Assembly: GCF_024436055.1 (NCBI RefSeq)
Contig: NZ_JANFNH010000005.1
Span: forward strand, 62,001-126,000
Source of the DNA: Streptantibioticus rubrisoli
GTDB taxonomy: Bacteria; Actinomycetota; Actinomycetes; Streptomycetales; Streptomycetaceae
Length of the DNA: 64,000 nucleotides
Direction: 5' to 3'
Positions 15,992-24,541 of this stretch are shown one piece after another. How positions within the stretch are numbered: the stretch's first letter is position 1; every line of letters starts with the position of its first letter. Below the pieces are notes generated by a model. That model saw nothing but the letters and a program-made list of their open reading frames with translations. It was not told the DNA's origin and did no database searches. A program made the translations under genes and the position numbers.

Positions 15992-18900
15992 TTGGGGGAT
16001 GTGTCCTGGGGGGCCGAAGTGGGCATCGAGGATCTGGCGTTCGCTCTTGAGGACCGGCTCGCCGCGGTCCAGGGCGGCGGTGTGGCGGTACTGACCGACC
16101 CCGACGCCGTCGCGCTGGCGGAACGCCTGTACCTGGCGGTGGACTGGTTCGCGCCGATCGAGGGTGCGGTGCCGACGGCGCGGGCCTTCAACCTCGCGGT
16201 GCTGGTCGCCACCTTCCACTGGCACCGGTATACCCACACCGGGGCGGAGCAGGACCTGAGCCGGTCCGCCTTCCTGTATCTGGTGGTCTATGGGTTCGCC
16301 ACCCACCTCGTTCCGGAACCCATCCGCTCCGCCCACGAGAAGCGGGGTCACCACCATCACGCCTTTACCGCAGCGGAGTTGGAGGGCTTTGTCGGCCACG
16401 CCGTGTCCCTGCTCCGGCAGGCCGAACGCACCGGTGCGGTGGAGCCGTTGGACGACGCCACCGCGGTCCTGCGGTGGGTCATATGGCTCGCCCCGGTCGG
16501 CCACCGGCTGGGCGGCGCCGCGTTCGCCGAACTGGGCAATGTGCTGACCCGCAAGTACGAGTACACCGGCGACACCGACGCGCTCGCCCGGGCGTTGAAC
16601 GTCAACCTCCGGGCGCTGGGCCTGCTTTCGCGGAACGACCCCTACTACCCGGTCGTCCTGTCCAACCTCGGGCACACCACGATCCGGCGGTTCGAACGCG
16701 ACGGTGAACTGGAACCGCTCCGGGCCGCCATCGACGGGCTGCGGCGGGCCGTGGCCCTCGCCGCGCCCGATGATGTCAACGGTGCCGCCTACCGCACCAA
16801 TCTGGCCGCCGCGCTGACCCTTTGGTACCGCCACACCGGCCAGGCGGCCGCCCTCGACGAAGCGGTCGAGGCGCTGACCGAGGCGGTGCGGGACACCGCC
16901 GAGGACCACCCCGACCTGCCGAGCCGACTGGGCAGCCTCGCCCAGTTGCTCGACCTGCGGGACGAGGCGTCCTCCGCCGACGAGGACAGCACGGCCACCA
17001 TCATCACGCTCTTCCGGCGGGCCCTGTCGATCACGACGGACGGCCATCCGGACCGGCCGGCGTGCATGCTGGGGCTGGCCTCGGCGCTGCACACCCGGTT
17101 CGAGAGCGCGGGTGACCCGGACGACCTGCGCATGGCGATCGACCTGTGCCGACGGGTGTGCCGCACCATGCCGACGACCGGCTACCTCTACCCGAAGGCG
17201 CTGAGCGGCCTGGCGCAGGGTCTTCAGATCCGCTTCCGGCACTTCGGCCAACGCCGGGCACTGGATGAGGCGGTGAAGGTACTGCGCGTCGCGGCCGGTG
17301 CGCTGCCTCGCGATCATCCGGAGCGCGCCCAGCTCCTCACCGAGCTCGGTGGCGCACTGCGCGACCGGTTCACCGCCGAAGGCCGCCCGGCCGATCGCGA
17401 ACTCGCCCTACAGGCGCTGCGCGAGGCGTCGCAGTGCGCGTCGGCACCCGCCGTGTGGCGGGTCAAGGCAGCCGTGGACGGCGCCGGTCTCGCCGCCGCG
17501 GCACACGACTTCACCGCCGCGACCGAGCTGTACGCCACCGCGCTGGAGCAGTTGGACCTCGCCGCATGGCGCGGCGCGGAGCGCGGCGACCAAGAACGCG
17601 TCCTGTCGCAGTTCAACCCGCTGTCCAACGAAGCGGCGGCGTGCGCCATACGGGCCGGTCAGCCGGAACGGGCGGTGGAACTGCTGGAGCAGGGGCGCGG
17701 CGTGCTGCTCGCCCGGGTCCTGGAGGCCCGCACCGACCACGGTGCGTTACGCGACCACGCCCCGGCCCTCGCCGACCAACTGGCCGAGGTACTGGACGCG
17801 TTGCACCGCATGCCCGACACCCGGACGCCAGCGCCCGACCAGGCCGCCCGCACCGCCAACGACCACCGCGCCGACCTGGCCCGGCGCCGCGACGCCCTAC
17901 TGGCCGAGGTGCGGTCGCTGCCGGGATTCGGCGACTTCCTGCGCCCGCCGCGCTTCGCCACCCTGCGCGCGGCCGCCGCCAACGGTCCGGTGGTGCTGCT
18001 GAACGCCAGCCGCCACGGCTGCGACGCGCTTCTGCTCACGCGGGACGGCGTACGGGTGCTGCCGTTGCGCTGTTCGGTCGAGGAACTGCTCGACCGTGCC
18101 ACGGCGTTCACCCAGGCTCTGGTCGCCGCCCGAGATCCCGAGCCCGGGGACGAGGACGGCGAACTGACCCGCTTCGAGGCCCGCAACACCGTGACGGACG
18201 TCCTCGGCTGGTTGTGGGACACCGTGGCCGGTCCGCTGCTGGCCGAGCTACCCGCCAACGGCCGTCTGGACGACGGTGGTTGCCCGCGTCTGTGGTGGTG
18301 CCCCACCAGCCTGTTCACCCTCCTTCCGCTGCATGCCGCCGGACACCACGCCCCAGGCGGGGAAGCCGTACTGGACCGGGTGGTCTCCTCCTACACACCA
18401 ACCCTGCGCGCGCTGCTCCACGCCAGAGAGCACGCCCAGGACGCGTCCGGCGCACCACCACGACGACTGGTGGTCTCGTTGCCCTGCACACCGGGCTGGC
18501 CCGACCTGCCGAACGCCGAGCGTGAGGCCGCGGACCTGCTCGCCCGCTATCCGGACGCCGAGTCGCTCACCGGGCGGGCCGCCGAGTCCACGGCCGTGCT
18601 CGACGCGCTTGCCCGCTGCTCTTGGGCACACTTCGCCTGCCATGGCGCGCAGGCCCTGGAACAGCCCTCGCTCGGTGCCCTGTTCCTGTACGACCGTCCG
18701 CTGTTGCTGCGCGAGATCATGGAGCTACGCCTGGACCGGGCGTCCCTCGCGTTCCTCTCCGCCTGTGACTCCTCTCGTGGCGGACTGCGACTGGCCAACG
18801 AGGCGATCAGCTTCGCCGCCGCACTCCATGTCGCGGGTTTCCGTCATGTCATCGGCACCCTGTGGCCGATCAACGACGCCCTGGCACCCGAGGTCGCCGC

Positions 18901-19036
18901 CCTCGTCTACGACGAACTCGCCCGTCGCGGCACCGACTTCACCGCTGCCGCACTGCACGACGCGATACGCCGAACACGGTCCCGCTACCCCCGCGCGCCG
19001 CTGACCTGGGCCCCGTATGTGCACATCGGGCCATAA
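15992..19036 (+). CDS. TPR-CHAT caspase-like protease
   Basis: A 1014-residue protein, if begun at the TTG 15992. GTG 16001 and GTG 16019 are alternatives, and none has a clear Shine-Dalgarno. Residues about 50-600 are helical repeats of the TPR kind (many ALA/LDEAV units). The C-terminal 300 residues are a CHAT peptidase with His884 in HFACHG and Cys925 in FLSACDSSRGG, the expected caspase-like dyad, followed by GTLWPIND. CHAT proteases act after a sensor is triggered, often killing or arresting infected cells. Codon 586 (17747-17749) is a TTA, so translation may depend on the bldA tRNA. With the divergent small and membrane genes it resembles a CATRA-type conflict module. Confidence 0.85.
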   Translation: MGDVSWGAEVGIEDLAFALEDRLAAVQGGGVAVLTDPDAVALAERLYLAVDWFAPIEGAVPTARAFNLAVLVATFHWHRYTHTGAEQDLSRSAFLYLVVYGFATHLVPEPIRSAHEKRGHHHHAFTAAELEGFVGHAVSLLRQAERTGAVEPLDDATAVLRWVIWLAPVGHRLGGAAFAELGNVLTRKYEYTGDTDALARALNVNLRALGLLSRNDPYYPVVLSNLGHTTIRRFERDGELEPLRAAIDGLRRAVALAAPDDVNGAAYRTNLAAALTLWYRHTGQAAALDEAVEALTEAVRDTAEDHPDLPSRLGSLAQLLDLRDEASSADEDSTATIITLFRRALSITTDGHPDRPACMLGLASALHTRFESAGDPDDLRMAIDLCRRVCRTMPTTGYLYPKALSGLAQGLQIRFRHFGQRRALDEAVKVLRVAAGALPRDHPERAQLLTELGGALRDRFTAEGRPADRELALQALREASQCASAPAVWRVKAAVDGAGLAAAAHDFTAATELYATALEQLDLAAWRGAERGDQERVLSQFNPLSNEAAACAIRAGQPERAVELLEQGRGVLLARVLEARTDHGALRDHAPALADQLAEVLDALHRMPDTRTPAPDQAARTANDHRADLARRRDALLAEVRSLPGFGDFLRPPRFATLRAAAANGPVVLLNASRHGCDALLLTRDGVRVLPLRCSVEELLDRATAFTQALVAARDPEPGDEDGELTRFEARNTVTDVLGWLWDTVAGPLLAELPANGRLDDGGCPRLWWCPTSLFTLLPLHAAGHHAPGGEAVLDRVVSSYTPTLRALLHAREHAQDASGAPPRRLVVSLPCTPGWPDLPNAEREAADLLARYPDAESLTGRAAESTAVLDALARCSWAHFACHGAQALEQPSLGALFLYDRPLLLREIMELRLDRASLAFLSACDSSRGGLRLANEAISFAAALHVAGFRHVIGTLWPINDALAPEVAALVYDELARRGTDFTAAALHDAIRRTRSRYPRAPLTWAPYVHIGP

Positions 19037-19041
19037 CGGCT

Positions 19042-20052
19042 TCAGCCAGCCTTCGCCTCGGCATAGGCGGCGGCGATGGTGTGGAAGACGTCCTTCGGTC
19101 GCAGCGTGCCGTCCGGCAGTACCGCCTGCACACCGTAACCGGCCATGTCGGTGTCGCGGGCGGGGTCGGCGTCGTGGTGTATCAGCTGCCAGGCCGCGTA
19201 GGTGAACCAGAAGGCCGCGTCGAGGCCCTCCTCCTCGAACACGCCGAGAAGTTCGGTGAAGTACCGGGACTGCTCCCGCTCGTCCCGCTCCAACGGCTCC
19301 TTGAAGTGCCGCTCCCCGTCGTCGCCCTTCTCCAGCACCATCCATCCGACGCCACCACGCTGTCCCGCGCCCCGGTACGTACAGCAGCCGAACTCGGTGG
19401 CGGCCACCGGCTTGCCGTGCCGCAGGTGGCCGCGTATCTCGTCGCGGAAGGTGGCCTCGTTGTGGTCGGCGCGGTAGGCGTCCACTCCGACGATGTCGAA
19501 CGGCGTCCAGTCGATGTGCTCCCAGGGGCCCGCCGCGTAACTGACCGGTCCGCCGAAGTGCTTGCGGGCCTCGGCCACGACATCGGCGAGGAAGGTGCTC
19601 AACCGGGCGATGACCGCTGGTAACTCGGTCGTGTACCACTCCCGCGGCGAGCGCATCATGGTGTGCAGCCGGGCGTTCAGGTCGTCCCCGGGGATGAAGC
19701 CCGGGTTGAACAGGCTCACCTCGCAGCCGGTGACAAGGATGACCTGGGCACCAGTGGCCCGGATACGCTCGGCGCGCTGGGCGCAGTCCGCGAAGTACTC
19801 GACCAGCGGATCCCGCGCCATGTCGCAGGGGAACGGCGCGAACCACACCTCAAGCCCGGCCGCCGCTGCCGCCTCGGCGGCGATCGAGAGCCGCTCCGGC
19901 TCGCCACCGGAGACGCGGACCGCGTCGCAGTGCAGTTCGTTGACGATGACCGCCATGTCCCGGCGAACGGCGTCAGGATCGAAGTCCGGACGGCTGCTGC
20001 CATCACCGAACGGGTCGAACCCGGTGTCGTAGTTGATGCCGTGACGACGCAT
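19042..20052 (-). CDS. Glycosidase-like TIM-barrel protein
   Basis: A 336-residue soluble protein with a good Shine-Dalgarno (AAGGAG, 8 nt before ATG). The sequence starts MRRHGINYDTGF and shows alternating strands and helices typical of a glycoside hydrolase barrel. AVRVSGG is followed by an acidic strand end (VTGCEVSLFNPGF) and a possible catalytic glutamate strand KPVAATEFGCCTY. FWFTYAAWQLIHH near the C-terminus also fits the fold. No signal peptide is present, so it acts inside the cell; the substrate is unknown. Codon 144 (19621-19623) is a rare TTA. It ends 5 bp from the convergent CHAT gene, which also has a TTA codon; whether they work together is unclear. Confidence 0.7.
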   Translation of the reverse strand: MRRHGINYDTGFDPFGDGSSRPDFDPDAVRRDMAVIVNELHCDAVRVSGGEPERLSIAAEAAAAAGLEVWFAPFPCDMARDPLVEYFADCAQRAERIRATGAQVILVTGCEVSLFNPGFIPGDDLNARLHTMMRSPREWYTTELPAVIARLSTFLADVVAEARKHFGGPVSYAAGPWEHIDWTPFDIVGVDAYRADHNEATFRDEIRGHLRHGKPVAATEFGCCTYRGAGQRGGVGWMVLEKGDDGERHFKEPLERDEREQSRYFTELLGVFEEEGLDAAFWFTYAAWQLIHHDADPARDTDMAGYGVQAVLPDGTLRPKDVFHTIAAAYAEAKAG

Positions 20053-20165
20053 GACTGCAACTCCTTACTCCTTGGAACTCCTCAGTACCCGCAGATCAAT
20101 AACGCTCCTTCAGGATCGGGGAGTTGGCGCCCGGTCCGGCAGGGTCTGGCGTCCATACTTCGCCA

Positions 20166-20177
20166 TGACATTTGTCA
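20166..20177. promoter_or_regulatory. TGACATTTGTCA palindrome upstream of the glycosidase-like gene
   Basis: A perfect 5-bp inverted repeat with a 2-nt centre about 115 bp upstream of the glycosidase-like start, in the gap before the MarR gene. It could be an operator. No regulator can be assigned. Confidence 0.3.
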
Positions 20178-20192
20178 GGGAAATCAACTGAC

Positions 20193-20217
20193 AGCCCCCG
20201 CGCCTGCGGCGGGGGCT
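20193..20217 (-). terminator. Hairpin downstream of the MarR gene
   Basis: AGCCCCCGC (20193-20201) pairs with GCGGGGGCT (20209-20217) across a 7-nt loop. It is placed to end MarR transcription on the minus strand. Confidence 0.5.
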
Positions 20218-20240
20218 TGCCGCCAGGAAAGCCTTCGGTC

Positions 20241-20358
20241 GCGCCCTGAAGGGGCGCGGGGCTGTGTTCATGTGCGGCTCCGCCGCGCGGGCGCGACCAG
20301 CCACAACGGTGCCGCAGGCGATCGACGGCCCATCGCCGCACTCCCAGCGGAGCGCTCA
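20241..20358. repeat. Dispersed intergenic repeat, copy A
   Basis: The longest copy of a family seen four times in the window. It begins with a GCGCCCT/AGGGGCGC hairpin and carries an extra segment after it. The shared core GCGCGACCAGCCACAACGG starts at 20291, and the copy finishes with CTCCCAGCGGAGCGCTCA. The last three bases are the stop codon of the MarR gene on the minus strand. Confidence 0.75.
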
Positions 20359-20826
20359 GCGCTGGGGCGACTGCTTGAGCTTGCGCCAGACCGTCTCCAG
20401 CGCCTCGATGTCCTCCGGACCGAGCAACTCCGTGAAGACCGGCGCGAGCACCGCCCGCCGTGTCTCGTCGGCCGCGCGGAAGGCCGCGCGGCCTTCGGCG
20501 GTCAGCTCGACCTGCACCGACCGGGCGTCCGTCGGCGACGGCGTACGCTCCACCAGCCCCCGGGCCGCCAGCGAGTCCAGTACGCGGGAGACCTGGCTGC
20601 GGCTGAGCATCGTCTTGGCGCCCAGGTCGGAGGAGGCCACCGGCTCGCTCTGGCCGTTGAGCCACAGCAGCACCTCGAACCAGGACAGCGGCAGTTCATG
20701 GGCCCGCGACAACGCGCGGTCCACCCGTGCGGCGAGCGTGGTGCCCGCCCAGACCAGACCGTAGAAGGCATGGTCCTCGTCGGACAGGGCTCCAATGGTC
20801 AGCTCGGGACGGCTCATGACACTCAT
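20356..20826 (-). CDS. MarR-family transcriptional regulator
   Basis: A 156-residue winged-helix protein: dimerisation helix (HAFYGLVWAGTTLAARVDRAL), recognition region SSDLGAKTMLSRSQVSRVLDSL, wing DARSVQVELTAEG and a C-terminal helix. ATG 20826 or 20817 are both possible; neither has a Shine-Dalgarno. The longer frame to 20880 would translate the operator. It is divergent to an SDR gene and separated by a 10-bp inverted repeat, so it probably represses both. Its stop codon lies at the end of a dispersed repeat copy. The ligand is unknown. Confidence 0.87.
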   Translation of the reverse strand: MSVMSRPELTIGALSDEDHAFYGLVWAGTTLAARVDRALSRAHELPLSWFEVLLWLNGQSEPVASSDLGAKTMLSRSQVSRVLDSLAARGLVERTPSPTDARSVQVELTAEGRAAFRAADETRRAVLAPVFTELLGPEDIEALETVWRKLKQSPQR

Positions 20827-20840
20827 CGTACGTCTTGCGT

Positions 20841-20870
20841 GTACACACACGCATCTATTAGTGTGTGTAC
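20841..20870. promoter_or_regulatory. MarR operator between MarR and SDR genes
   Basis: GTACACACAC (20841-20850) and GTGTGTGTAC (20861-20870) form a perfect inverted repeat with a 10-nt spacer, and homology extends a few bases outward. Likely SDR promoter elements TTGCGT (20835-20840) and TAGTGT (20859-20864) overlap it. Confidence 0.7.
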
Positions 20871-20909
20871 GCACACACAATCAAGCTCAGCCCCCTGAGA
20901 CGAGGCCTC

Positions 20910-21773
20910 ATGCCCTCCACCAGCACCAACGCCCGACCCAAGACCGTCCTGATCACCGGAACCTCCTCCGGAATCGGCCTCGCCACCGCCGTAGCCGCCG
21001 CGCGGGAGGGCTGGCACGCCGTGGCCACCATGCGCGACACCTCCCGCGCCGACGCCCTGCGCAAGGCGGCCAGCGAAGCCGGGGTCGCCGACCGGGTCGA
21101 GGTGCGCCGCCTGGACGTCACCGACCCGGCCTCGGTGGCCGCCTGCGTCGACGCCGTGATCACCGAGCACGGACGGCTGGACGCGGTGGTCAACAACGCG
21201 GGCGCCGGCCACCTCGGCACCGTCGAGCAGGAAACCGTCGCCGATGTACGTGCCGTGATGGAGGTCAACTTCTTCGGCGTGGTGGAGGTGACCCGGGCCG
21301 CCCTCCCCCATCTGCGTGCCTCGCGCGGCCGTCTGATCACCGTCACCAGCGTCGGCGGCGTGGTCGGCCAGCCGTTCAACGAGGCGTACTGCGCCGCCAA
21401 GTTCGCGGTCGAGGGCTTCATGGAGTCGCTCGCCCCCCTCGCCGCGACCACCGGCGTCACCGTCACCCTGGTCGAACCCGGCGCGGTGGCGAGCGAGTTC
21501 GTGGCGAACGTCAACGTCGACATCCCGGCCGCGCTGGAGGCGGCGGGCCCGTACGCACCGGCGCTGCGCAACTACCTGGACCGTACGGCAGGGGCCTTCG
21601 CCGACGCGCAGAGCCCCGCGGAGGCCGCCGCGACGATCACCGAGGCGCTGCGGGCGGTCCGGCCAGCGCTGCGCATGCAGACCTCCGATGCCGCGGGCGG
21701 ATTCGTCGCCACCAAGCTCAAGGACCTGGACGGCTCCGCCACGCTCGCCGTCACCAACGGCTGGGTCGCCTGA
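20910..21773 (+). CDS. Short-chain dehydrogenase/reductase
   Basis: A 287-residue classical SDR. The NAD(P) loop TGTSSGIG is at about residue 17, NNAG at about 92, and the catalytic Ser (TVTSVGG) and YxxxK (AYCAAK) follow at the usual distances. The ATG at 20910 has GAGG four bases upstream; ATG 20865 would start inside the operator region. Such enzymes oxidise or reduce alcohols or ketones; the substrate cannot be told. Control by the divergent MarR protein is likely and suggests a role in handling a reactive or aromatic compound (inference). Confidence 0.9.
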   Translation: MPSTSTNARPKTVLITGTSSGIGLATAVAAAREGWHAVATMRDTSRADALRKAASEAGVADRVEVRRLDVTDPASVAACVDAVITEHGRLDAVVNNAGAGHLGTVEQETVADVRAVMEVNFFGVVEVTRAALPHLRASRGRLITVTSVGGVVGQPFNEAYCAAKFAVEGFMESLAPLAATTGVTVTLVEPGAVASEFVANVNVDIPAALEAAGPYAPALRNYLDRTAGAFADAQSPAEAAATITEALRAVRPALRMQTSDAAGGFVATKLKDLDGSATLAVTNGWVA

Positions 21774-21845
21774 CCCGGGCCGCACCCGGCCGCGCGGCGT
21801 ATCTTTCGGTACGCGGGAGTCCGGGCGGCGCAGGGAGGGCACGAC

Positions 21846-22511
21846 GTGGCTGAGCCACGCAGGTCTCGGTGGGGTGTCGGCCTGGCGGTCGCCGTGCTGA
21901 TCGTGGCGGGGTGGGCCGCCAGCCGCGGCGGGCACGGTACGGGGTCGGCCGCGCCGCACGAGCCCGGGAAGTCCACGGCGCCCAGCGCCACCAGCACGCC
22001 GAGTGAGCGGCCCACAGCGGACGGCCAGGACCCTGCCCGTTATGCGCCGCAGGTCATCAAGTACGCCAAACAGGCGGATATCGACCCGCGGTTGCTGATG
22101 GCGATTCTCTACAACGAGTCGTACAAACCGCATGACCCCGCCTGGGAGCGGGCCTGGCAGCGCATCAAGCCGGACGCCGCGTTCGGTGTCGCCAACATGC
22201 ACAAGGCGGCGTTCGACGAGACCAAGCAGGGCCGGGACTTCGCCGACCGGGACTGGCGGCAACTGCCCGACGACCCGTCGCTCGCGGTCGAGGCCGCCGC
22301 CTGGTACCTGCACGACCTGGCCCGGCAACTCCCCGCGGAGCACGGCCGCTACACCGAGGACGAGTTGCTGGCCCTGGGCTACAACACCGGCCCGGGCAAC
22401 ATGCTGGCGTTCGCCCGGGGCGCGAAACCCGGCGTGGCGGCCCAGTCCTATCTCCACCAACTCCACACGAACTGGACGTCGGCCGCACAGGCGCTGCGTA
22501 ACGCAGGGTGA
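21846..22511 (+). CDS. Membrane-anchored lytic transglycosylase-like (SLT) protein
   Basis: A 221-residue protein from a GTG with AGGGAGGG upstream. One N-terminal membrane anchor or signal (WGVGLAVAVLIVAGWAA) is followed by a Ser/Pro/Thr spacer. A lysozyme-like transglycosylase domain follows, with the catalytic-glutamate motif ILYNESYKPH at about residue 91, AFGVANMHKAAFDE, and the family's YNTGPGNM near residue 180. It should cut the glycan strand of peptidoglycan between MurNAc and GlcNAc outside the membrane. Sequence conservation around the glutamate is good, but activity is inferred. Confidence 0.8.
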   Translation: MAEPRRSRWGVGLAVAVLIVAGWAASRGGHGTGSAAPHEPGKSTAPSATSTPSERPTADGQDPARYAPQVIKYAKQADIDPRLLMAILYNESYKPHDPAWERAWQRIKPDAAFGVANMHKAAFDETKQGRDFADRDWRQLPDDPSLAVEAAAWYLHDLARQLPAEHGRYTEDELLALGYNTGPGNMLAFARGAKPGVAAQSYLHQLHTNWTSAAQALRNAG

Positions 22512-22619
22512 ACAACCGGCGGTTCGTGCGAGGCCCGGCATGGCGTTCGCATGAGCGCGTCAGTATGGTGTGCGCGTCGAGGGGGACGGGGGGCTGTTCC
22601 AAAAGGACGGACTCAGCGC

Positions 22620-23381
22620 ATGCGCTACTGCGAACGGTGCGGAAGCCACCTCGCGGAGGTATACGCCTGCCCGGCGTGCGGCACACCCGCCAGCACGCCG
22701 CCACGGTGGATCGCACAGCCGACGGCCGAACGGCCGCCCGCCAGGCACCCCCTGTACCACAGCCTCATCCCCCCGATGCCGGAGCCGCAGCCCTACGAGG
22801 CCCCGGAGCCGCCGGACGAGGAACCGCCCGAGGCCGAGCATTCGCCCGAGGCCGAGCAATCGCCCGAAGCGGAGGAGTCGCCCGAGGCGGAGGAGTCGCC
22901 CGCGCCCCCTGCCCCAGCGCACCGCCGTACCGCCCCCCGCTCCCGCAGAGCGCCACGCCGCAGAGGCAGAACCGCCAAGCTGGTGCTGGGCGTTACCGGA
23001 GGACTCGTCCTGATCGGTGCCGCCGCGACCGTACTGCCCGGAGAGCTGCTGCCGACCGGCTCGTCGCAGGCGGACAACACCCAGGCGACGGCATCCTCCA
23101 CCGCGCCGGAACCGGCGGCGACGGCGAGCGCGGTGCCGACGACCGCCCAGTCGGTCCCCGTCAGGAAGTCGGTACCGCACCGCGCCTCGCACTCCGCGCA
23201 GCCGTCCCTTTCCGCGGGCCCTGCTGGAGCCACCGCGCACACGGCGGTTCCGGTTTCGGCCCCGGTACCGTCACAGGCCCAGGGCAGCCCCGCGCCACCC
23301 GCCCCCGCGACGACACCCACGCCGAGTCCTCGGCCGCGGCCGACCCACCAGCCAACGTGCTTCCTGCTCTGGTGCAGCTAG
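22620..23381 (+). CDS. Zinc-ribbon membrane protein with acidic repeat
   Basis: A 253-residue protein. The N-terminus is a zinc ribbon (CERCGSHLAEVYACPACG, two CxxC pairs). An acidic proline-rich stretch follows with four near-identical six-residue repeats of the EAEESP kind, encoded by an 18-bp tandem repeat around 22832-22903. Next come an arginine-rich patch, a single membrane helix (LVLGVTGGLVLIGAAATVL) and a long Ser/Thr/Pro/Ala extracellular tail ending in CFLLWCS. The ATG at 22620 is preferred since the protein then begins at the zinc ribbon; AAGGA lies 12 nt upstream. TATGGT at 22565-22570 may be its -10. Function unknown; the layout suggests a cytoplasmic sensor region and an exported tail. 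Confidence 0.7.
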   Translation: MRYCERCGSHLAEVYACPACGTPASTPPRWIAQPTAERPPARHPLYHSLIPPMPEPQPYEAPEPPDEEPPEAEHSPEAEQSPEAEESPEAEESPAPPAPAHRRTAPRSRRAPRRRGRTAKLVLGVTGGLVLIGAAATVLPGELLPTGSSQADNTQATASSTAPEPAATASAVPTTAQSVPVRKSVPHRASHSAQPSLSAGPAGATAHTAVPVSAPVPSQAQGSPAPPAPATTPTPSPRPRPTHQPTCFLLWCS

Positions 23382-23403
23382 TTCTCCGCATCGGCTCGGC
23401 AGC

Positions 23404-23507
23404 GCCCCGAAGGGCGCTGGGAACCGCGCGACCAGCCACAGTGGTGCCGCAGACGATCGACGGCCCCTGACCCGCACTCCCAGCGCAAACTCCCAGCGGA
23501 GCGCCTA
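23404..23507. repeat. Dispersed intergenic repeat, copy B
   Basis: GCGCCCCGAAGGGCGC hairpin, then GGGAACCGCGCGACCAGCC, CGCAGACGATCGACGGCCC, and CTCCCAGCGGAGCGCC. The end merges with the TAG stop codon of the XRE gene on the minus strand (23505-23507). A short internal duplication of ACTCCCAGCG is present. Confidence 0.75.
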
Positions 23508-24380
23508 GCGGTTCAGGGCCGTCGGCTCGGCCGAGGCGGTCTCCGGAACCCCCAGGTCCAGCAGCGTCATCGCGTCATGGTCCGGGGTGCCCGGTGTGGC
23601 CATGTAGACCACCATCCGCTGGCCGTCGGTCTTGTTCAGGCTCACCACCTCGTGTACCAGGGTCAGCGTGCCGACCAGCGGGTGCCGGAAGGTCTTCGCA
23701 CCGTCGCCGATCGACCGGACCTCGTAGCGCTCCCACAGCCGGTTGAACTCCGCGCTCTTGACGATGAGTTCGCCGACCAGCGCGGCCAGGTCCGGCGCGT
23801 CGGGGTCGCTTCCGGCGACCGCGCGCAGTTGCGCGACGCAGTTCTTCGCCTTCTGCTCCCAGTCCGGCCACAGGTCGCGGGCGACCGGGTGCAAGAAGGT
23901 GTACCTGATGGTGTTGCGCTGGCGGGCGGGCCATTCCGCCATGCCGGGCATCAGCCGCATCCCGCCGGGATTGGCGGCCAGCAGATCGTTGGTGCGGCTG
24001 ACGACGTACGCCGGGCTGGGCCGCACCGTCTCCAGCAGCTGCTTGACGCTGGGCCGCACCGTGCGGCTCGCCCGTGGCCGTGGCTCGGGGGCGCGCCGGG
24101 CCGCCTGGGCCGCGAGGTCGCGCAGGTACTGCCGCTCCTCGTCGTTCAGCCGCAGCGCGTTGGCCAGTGCCTCGACCACCGCCGGGCTGGGCCGGGTCTC
24201 CTTGCCGCGCTCAAGGCGGGTGTAGTAGTCGATGCTCACCCCGGCCAGCGTGGCCAGTTCCTCGCGCCGCAGTCCCGGGGTACGGCGTACTCCGGCGCCG
24301 ATGGGCAACCCCACGTCGGTGGGCCGCACGCCTTCGCGGCGGGCCCGCAGGAACCGTCCCAGCTCGGTCTGCTCGGTCAT
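23505..24380 (-). CDS. XRE-family regulator with MmyB-like ligand domain
   Basis: A 291-residue protein starting MTEQTELGRF. An XRE helix-turn-helix covers residues about 5-75 (RREELATLAGVSIDYYTRLERG). The rest is the MmyB-like ligand-binding domain that defines this actinobacterial group, with the typical VRPSPAYVVSRTNDLLAANP and NTIRYTFLHPVARDLWPDW. Members bind fatty-acid-like or other hydrophobic ligands and usually control a divergent gene. Here that is the MFS exporter at 24542, 161 bp away. The longer frame to 24719 has no support. Confidence 0.88.
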   Translation of the reverse strand: MTEQTELGRFLRARREGVRPTDVGLPIGAGVRRTPGLRREELATLAGVSIDYYTRLERGKETRPSPAVVEALANALRLNDEERQYLRDLAAQAARRAPEPRPRASRTVRPSVKQLLETVRPSPAYVVSRTNDLLAANPGGMRLMPGMAEWPARQRNTIRYTFLHPVARDLWPDWEQKAKNCVAQLRAVAGSDPDAPDLAALVGELIVKSAEFNRLWERYEVRSIGDGAKTFRHPLVGTLTLVHEVVSLNKTDGQRMVVYMATPGTPDHDAMTLLDLGVPETASAEPTALNR

Positions 24381-24541
24381 GGCCACAGTCTGCCAGCGCG
24401 TCATCACCGCAGCGCAACGCGTCTGGGGGGCCGTATCACTCCCTGGCTGGCAACACCCCGGAGCATCGCGGTCTGCCTCTGCCCGCACGGCCCGAGGAGT
24501 CTGTAACGCGAGTCGTACCGGACCACGGGGAGGAAGAACCG

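Noticed and set aside
20165-20191. Eight-codon frame MTFVREIN preceded by CATACT
   Set aside because: Too short to support as a gene; no Shine-Dalgarno and no conserved neighbour evidence.
22832-22903. CRISPR array or satellite
   Set aside because: The 18-bp repeats are contiguous and encode an acidic EAEESP repeat inside a gene.
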